From positions 1 through 64,000 of the forward strand of contig CAMDBA010000006.1 of NCBI GenBank assembly GCA_945888995.1: DNA of 64,000 nt, given 5' to 3'. The position numbers and the translations under genes are program-made. Source of the stretch: a bacterium UBP8_UBA817 (GTDB lineage Bacteria; Margulisbacteria; Marinamargulisbacteria; CAMDBA01). Below the pieces are notes generated by a model. It searched no databases, was not told where the DNA came from, and saw only the letters and a list, made by a program, of their open reading frames with translations. Positions within the stretch are counted from its first letter, which is position 1. The number at the start of each line of letters is the position of its first letter. Of the stretch, positions 60,661 through 64,000 are shown in pieces.

Positions 60661-63150
60661 TTAGATAATAGCAGGAACGGCTAGGGGTGTAGGCGGCGTA
60701 GTTTCTTTTGGTATAGGTGCAATTTTTTTGATAACAAAATGAATCGCATCATTTTTAATACTTGCTTTAACTTCAAGATCTTTCCGAAGATTTTCGGTTA
60801 ATAGTTTATCGGCTAATTGATCTTCAAAATGCTCTTGAATGGCGCGACGCAGAGGCCGTGCTCCCTGACGTTGATCAAAGCCTTTATCCGAGAGAAATTC
60901 TTTTACTTTTTTGTCTACTTTGAGACGAATATTTTTCTCTTCAAGGCGATTGTCCAGGTCATTGATCATAATATCGACGATGTGATTGATATTGTCTTTT
61001 GATAGCGACTTAAAGATGACAATGTCATCAATTCGGTTCAGGAATTCCGGTTTGAATTCACGGCGCAATTCGTCCTGAAGCTTGGCTTTCATGGTTTGGA
61101 AATCCGTATCTTCTTTCGATCCCGGCTTTAAAAATCCGAATGATGTTTCGCGTTGGATAAACTTACTGCCGACATTCGATGTCATAATAATAATCGTGTT
61201 TTTAAAATCAACGGTTCTTCCTGTTGAATCAGTCAAACGTCCGTCATCGAGGATTTGAAGTAAAATATTCGTGACATCCGGAGAGGCTTTTTCCAGTTCA
61301 TCAAACAAGACAACAGAGAATGGGCGTCGCCGCACGGGTTCTGTTAATTGGCCCCCTTCGTTAAAACCGACATATCCTGGAGGTGAGCCTATCAATCGAG
61401 AAACGGTGTGTTTCTCCATATATTCTGACATATCGATACGAATCAAAGCATCCCGGCTTCCGAAGAGATATTCGGCTAAGGTTTTAGCTAATTCTGATTT
61501 TCCAACGCCGGTTGGTCCTAGGAACAGGAACGAGCCTGTGGGCCGTTTCGGATCTTTTAATCCGACCTTTGACCGTTTTACAGCGCGGGTGAGCGCTTTG
61601 ATGGCATCCGATTGTCCTACAATGCGTTCGGTCAGAATGGCCTCCATTTTCATCAGCCGTTCACTTTCTTCAAGCGTCAGCTTTGTAACGGGAATTCCTG
61701 TCCAAGCAGCAACGACTTCTGCAATTGTGGTTTCGGTGACAATACGTTCAGCACTATCGATCACGTCTTGTGGGAATTCTGCCAGCTTTATGGCAAGGGC
61801 TTTTTCCTTTTCGGTGATGTCGATTAGGTGGGCTTCGTCTTGTTTTTTGAGATAGAGTGCTTTTTCCGCAGAAAGACTTTTTTGCTCTTTTTTGAGCTCT
61901 TTGAGTTCTGGCGGAAGACTGGAAGATCGGAGCATGACCTTAGAGGCGGCTTCGTCGATTAAATCGACGGCTTTATCAGGCAGACAGCGGTCATTAATGT
62001 AGCGTGTGGACAATGTGACGGCTTCTTGAAGCGCTTCGTCCGTGATTTTTACTTCATGAAATTCTTCATAACGTTGACGAATTCCTTTTAGAATTTCAAC
62101 GGCTTCCGCAGGGGAAGGCTCTCCGATAAGCACTGATTGAAATCGGCGTTCTAGGGCACTGTCGCCTTCGATGTGTTTACGGTATTCGTCTAAAGTGGTG
62201 GCTCCAATGCATTGAAGCTCGCCTCTGGCTAAAGCCGGTTTGAATAAATTAGCGGCGTCTAAGCTGCCTTCCGAACCGCCTGTACCGATAATGGTGTGCA
62301 GCTCGTCTACGAATAAAATAATGTTTTTAGCTTTCCGGACTTCTTCCATGACTTTTTTGACGCGGTCTTCAAATTCGCCACGGTATTTGGTTCCGGCAAC
62401 GAGGAGTCCGAGGTCTAGTGTGATGAGGCGTTTGTCGATTAATTTTTCAGGAACGAACTCTCGATGGATTTTTTGAGCGAGGCCTTCGACAATTGCTGTT
62501 TTTCCCACCCCGGCCTCTCCGGTTAGAACCGGATTGTTTTTTGTGCGGCGTGATAAAATTTGAATAATACGTTCGATTTCTTTTTCGCGGCCAACGACGG
62601 GATCCAGCTTTCCTTCTCTCGCCAACCAGGTTAAATCGCGGCCATAAAGATCGAGTGTCGGAGTCGGGATCGCGTTCTGAATTTTTGGAGCTGCGCCGAC
62701 TTTGTTTCCTAAAATACTAAAGAGGGTTTCTTTGAACCGGTTTACATTAATGCCGAGTTCATTTAATACACGGGCTGCGATGTTGGTCGGTTCCCGGAAA
62801 ATCGAGAGAAAAAGATGCTCAACGTTGACATAATTATGTCCGAGTTTTCTTGCCTCATCCCATGCATAAGTTAACACTTGTTTGGCTTGTTGTGTGAAAG
62901 GGATATTGCCGTAGTCTGAGGTTAATCCGCCGTATTCGAGGCGTTCTTCAATTGCGAGCTTGATCTGTTCGGGAGTGAATCCCATTTCCTGGAGTGATTT
63001 AATGACAATGTTATCACCTTCACCAATAATTCCCAGTAGGATATGTTCGGTTCCAACATAGCTGTGGTGGAATTTTTTGGCTTCTTCTTGCGCCAACATG
63101 ATGGCTTGAATTGCTTTTTCGGTAAATCTTGAAAACATACCATGAATCAT
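60661..63150 (-). CDS. clpC: ATP-dependent Clp protease ATP-binding subunit ClpC
   Basis: About 829 residues. Clp_N double repeat ([34 protein letters not shown]), first AAA module with GEAGVGKT, a UVR-like middle region ([20 protein letters not shown]), second AAA module with GPTGVGKSE, and the C-terminal D2-small domain. The start is uncertain: ATG 63150 or 63138 (MFSRFTEKA, the family norm), or TTG 63174. No ctsR, mcsA or mcsB accompany it, unlike in Firmicutes. Confidence 0.95.
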   Translation of the reverse strand: MIHGMFSRFTEKAIQAIMLAQEEAKKFHHSYVGTEHILLGIIGEGDNIVIKSLQEMGFTPEQIKLAIEERLEYGGLTSDYGNIPFTQQAKQVLTYAWDEARKLGHNYVNVEHLFLSIFREPTNIAARVLNELGINVNRFKETLFSILGNKVGAAPKIQNAIPTPTLDLYGRDLTWLAREGKLDPVVGREKEIERIIQILSRRTKNNPVLTGEAGVGKTAIVEGLAQKIHREFVPEKLIDKRLITLDLGLLVAGTKYRGEFEDRVKKVMEEVRKAKNIILFVDELHTIIGTGGSEGSLDAANLFKPALARGELQCIGATTLDEYRKHIEGDSALERRFQSVLIGEPSPAEAVEILKGIRQRYEEFHEVKITDEALQEAVTLSTRYINDRCLPDKAVDLIDEAASKVMLRSSSLPPELKELKKEQKSLSAEKALYLKKQDEAHLIDITEKEKALAIKLAEFPQDVIDSAERIVTETTIAEVVAAWTGIPVTKLTLEESERLMKMEAILTERIVGQSDAIKALTRAVKRSKVGLKDPKRPTGSFLFLGPTGVGKSELAKTLAEYLFGSRDALIRIDMSEYMEKHTVSRLIGSPPGYVGFNEGGQLTEPVRRRPFSVVLFDELEKASPDVTNILLQILDDGRLTDSTGRTVDFKNTIIIMTSNVGSKFIQRETSFGFLKPGSKEDTDFQTMKAKLQDELRREFKPEFLNRIDDIVIFKSLSKDNINHIVDIMINDLDNRLEEKNIRLKVDKKVKEFLSDKGFDQRQGARPLRRAIQEHFEDQLADKLLTENLRKDLEVKASIKNDAIHFVIKKIAPIPKETTPPTPLAVPAII

Positions 63151-63236
63151 AGAACATTTGATTCCTTCACGCAACTTTTTGGGAAGAAATTATGCTTGAT
63201 TTGCCAAATGAGTGGAGTGTTGATTAAGATGGATCT

Positions 63237-63779
63237 ATGAAAATTTTTACACTTACTTCAACGATAATTCTTACCCTGCTTATGATGCTGATACCGGTTA
63301 CGGTGTATGCCAAGGAAAAAATGGTGAGTTTAGAAGGTTTGCATCAGTATACGGCGGGTGCCATTCCCCACACCGGACCAGCGCCATCTCCAATTAGCAA
63401 AACCTTACTCGTTCTCACGGTGGAAGTTATCTTATTAGGCGGAATGATTTTCGGGACCGTATATGCATTTAAGCGTATTCGTAAAAAGCGGGCTTCTGTG
63501 AAGAATCAATCGTCCTATTTTCGTGTCATTGAAACTCATTCATTGGCGTCGAAGCAAAAAGTGTATGTGATCGAAGCGCTGGGTGAGATTTTGCTTGTTG
63601 GCGCAACCGATCAGGCGATTTCAACTTTATGTCAGGTGACGGATCCTGAACTCAAAGCTTCACTTCTCCAAAAACCTGAATTTCAAATGGTTCTGAAGGA
63701 CTTAATGAAAAACTCGTCATTTGAATTGTCCAAAAAAATTCTGGAGCGGCAAACTCCTGAAGCCTCCGAGCTTCTTTAA
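63237..63779 (+). CDS. fliO: Flagellar biosynthesis protein FliO
   Basis: 180 residues. N-terminal signal-like helix (LTLLMMLIPVTVYA), a second transmembrane segment (VLTVEVILLGGMIFGTVYAF), then the small FliO domain YFRVIETHSLASKQKVYVIE...ILLVGATDQAISTLCQV. FliO assists assembly of the FliPQR export gate. It is isolated between clpC (divergent) and mnmE (convergent); fliPQR would usually follow but do not here. Confidence 0.82.
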   Translation: MKIFTLTSTIILTLLMMLIPVTVYAKEKMVSLEGLHQYTAGAIPHTGPAPSPISKTLLVLTVEVILLGGMIFGTVYAFKRIRKKRASVKNQSSYFRVIETHSLASKQKVYVIEALGEILLVGATDQAISTLCQVTDPELKASLLQKPEFQMVLKDLMKNSSFELSKKILERQTPEASELL

Positions 63780-63781
63780 GG

Positions 63782-64000
63782 TTATTTTCCAACGCAAAAA
63801 CGCGAGAAAATGCCATCTAGAACTTCTTCGGTGATTTCTTCCCCCGTGATCTCACCCAGTTTTAGGATAGCGCTTTTCAAGTCGATTGCCATGATATCGT
63901 CTTCGAATCCTAGATCCAGCGCCTCTTTTAAATGGTTTAGATGAAGCTGTACTTCTTTAAGGCAATGAACCTGGCGGACATTGCAAATCAGGTCGAGGTC
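63782..64000 (-). CDS. mnmE: tRNA modification GTPase MnmE, C-terminal end (partial)
   Basis: The minus-strand frame from the window edge reads ...LICNVRQVHCLKEVQLHLNH... and ends with KLGEITGEEITEEVLDGIFS followed by RFCVGK and TAA. LGEITGEExTEEVLxxIFSRFCxGK is the invariant C-terminus of MnmE, including the catalytic Cys of the MnmE C-terminal motif. Only 72 codons are inside the window. It works with MnmG, encoded 7 kb to the left. Confidence 0.95.
   Translation of the reverse strand, partial: DLDLICNVRQVHCLKEVQLHLNHLKEALDLGFEDDIMAIDLKSAILKLGEITGEEITEEVLDGIFSRFCVGK

Noticed and set aside
60661-63174. ClpC operon control by CtsR
   Set aside because: No ctsR or mcsAB genes and no clear CtsR heptad repeat were seen upstream.

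Overview
The window comes from a diderm, flagellated, probably uncultured bacterium and contains its replication origin region. Evidence for two membranes is a 1,650-residue secreted protein ending in Phe and a second predicted outer-membrane barrel. Flagellar genes fliH-fliI-fliJ and fliO are present. TGA is a genuine stop codon here: several genes end in the ATGA start/stop overlap. No rRNA gene is present, so the phylum cannot be fixed. The mixture (mnmE, mnmG-rsmG, clpC, radA, flagellar genes around dnaA-dnaN-recF, and an outer membrane) would suit a candidate phylum such as Margulisbacteria, but that is a guess.

Layout. 0-4 kb: end of a HipA-like gene, then the minus-strand block rplU-rpmA-obgE-proB-proA. 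4.1-8.7 kb: a hybrid histidine kinase and an SNF2 helicase. 8.7-12 kb: fliH-fliI-fliJ and an unknown gene. 12-21.5 kb: metabolic genes (ahcY, acyP, a BaiN-type flavoprotein, a GH94 phosphorylase, and the divergent pair ilvY/ilvC). A DUF4143-type ATPase gene, killed by an in-frame stop, sits between ahcY and acyP and is bracketed by a degenerate direct repeat.

21.5-34.35 kb is a mosaic accessory island lying between a transposase fragment and the 3' end of a tRNA-Ser gene. Its left part is a tightly overlapping lipid-modification operon: FAD oxidoreductase, DUF1365-Cfa fusion, DUF1475-like membrane protein, DUF1295-methyltransferase fusion, and a truncated SDR. A membrane-anchored AraC regulator and a DUF3050 protein follow. 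Its right part encodes DUF2177, TspO, a YdjM-like protein, a photolyase-family protein that appears to lack its Fe-S motif, and a DUF2892 protein. The DUF2892 gene carries short repeats typical of Patescibacteria (CPR). Fragments of SDR, RecQ, DUF1295, restriction-endonuclease and XRE genes mark the junctions. The gene set resembles light or singlet-oxygen protection and membrane-lipid remodelling clusters. I regard the doubly fused lipid operon as the best candidate for an undescribed system.

34.4-43.6 kb: tRNA-Ser(CGA), sixA, a methyltransferase, then the origin. DnaA boxes lie on both sides of dnaA, and an apparent DnaA-trio element lies in front of dnaN. dnaN, recF, a DciA/DUF721 gene, a 29-residue ribosomal-type protein, two AmmeMemoRadiSam genes and hom follow. 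43.7-64 kb: the large SprA-like surface protein, queA, a polysaccharide deacetylase, an atypical HAD protein, a large sensor kinase, rsmG-mnmG, an outer-membrane protein, a HEAT-repeat protein with an apparent CTG start, radA, clpC, fliO, and the 3' end of mnmE.
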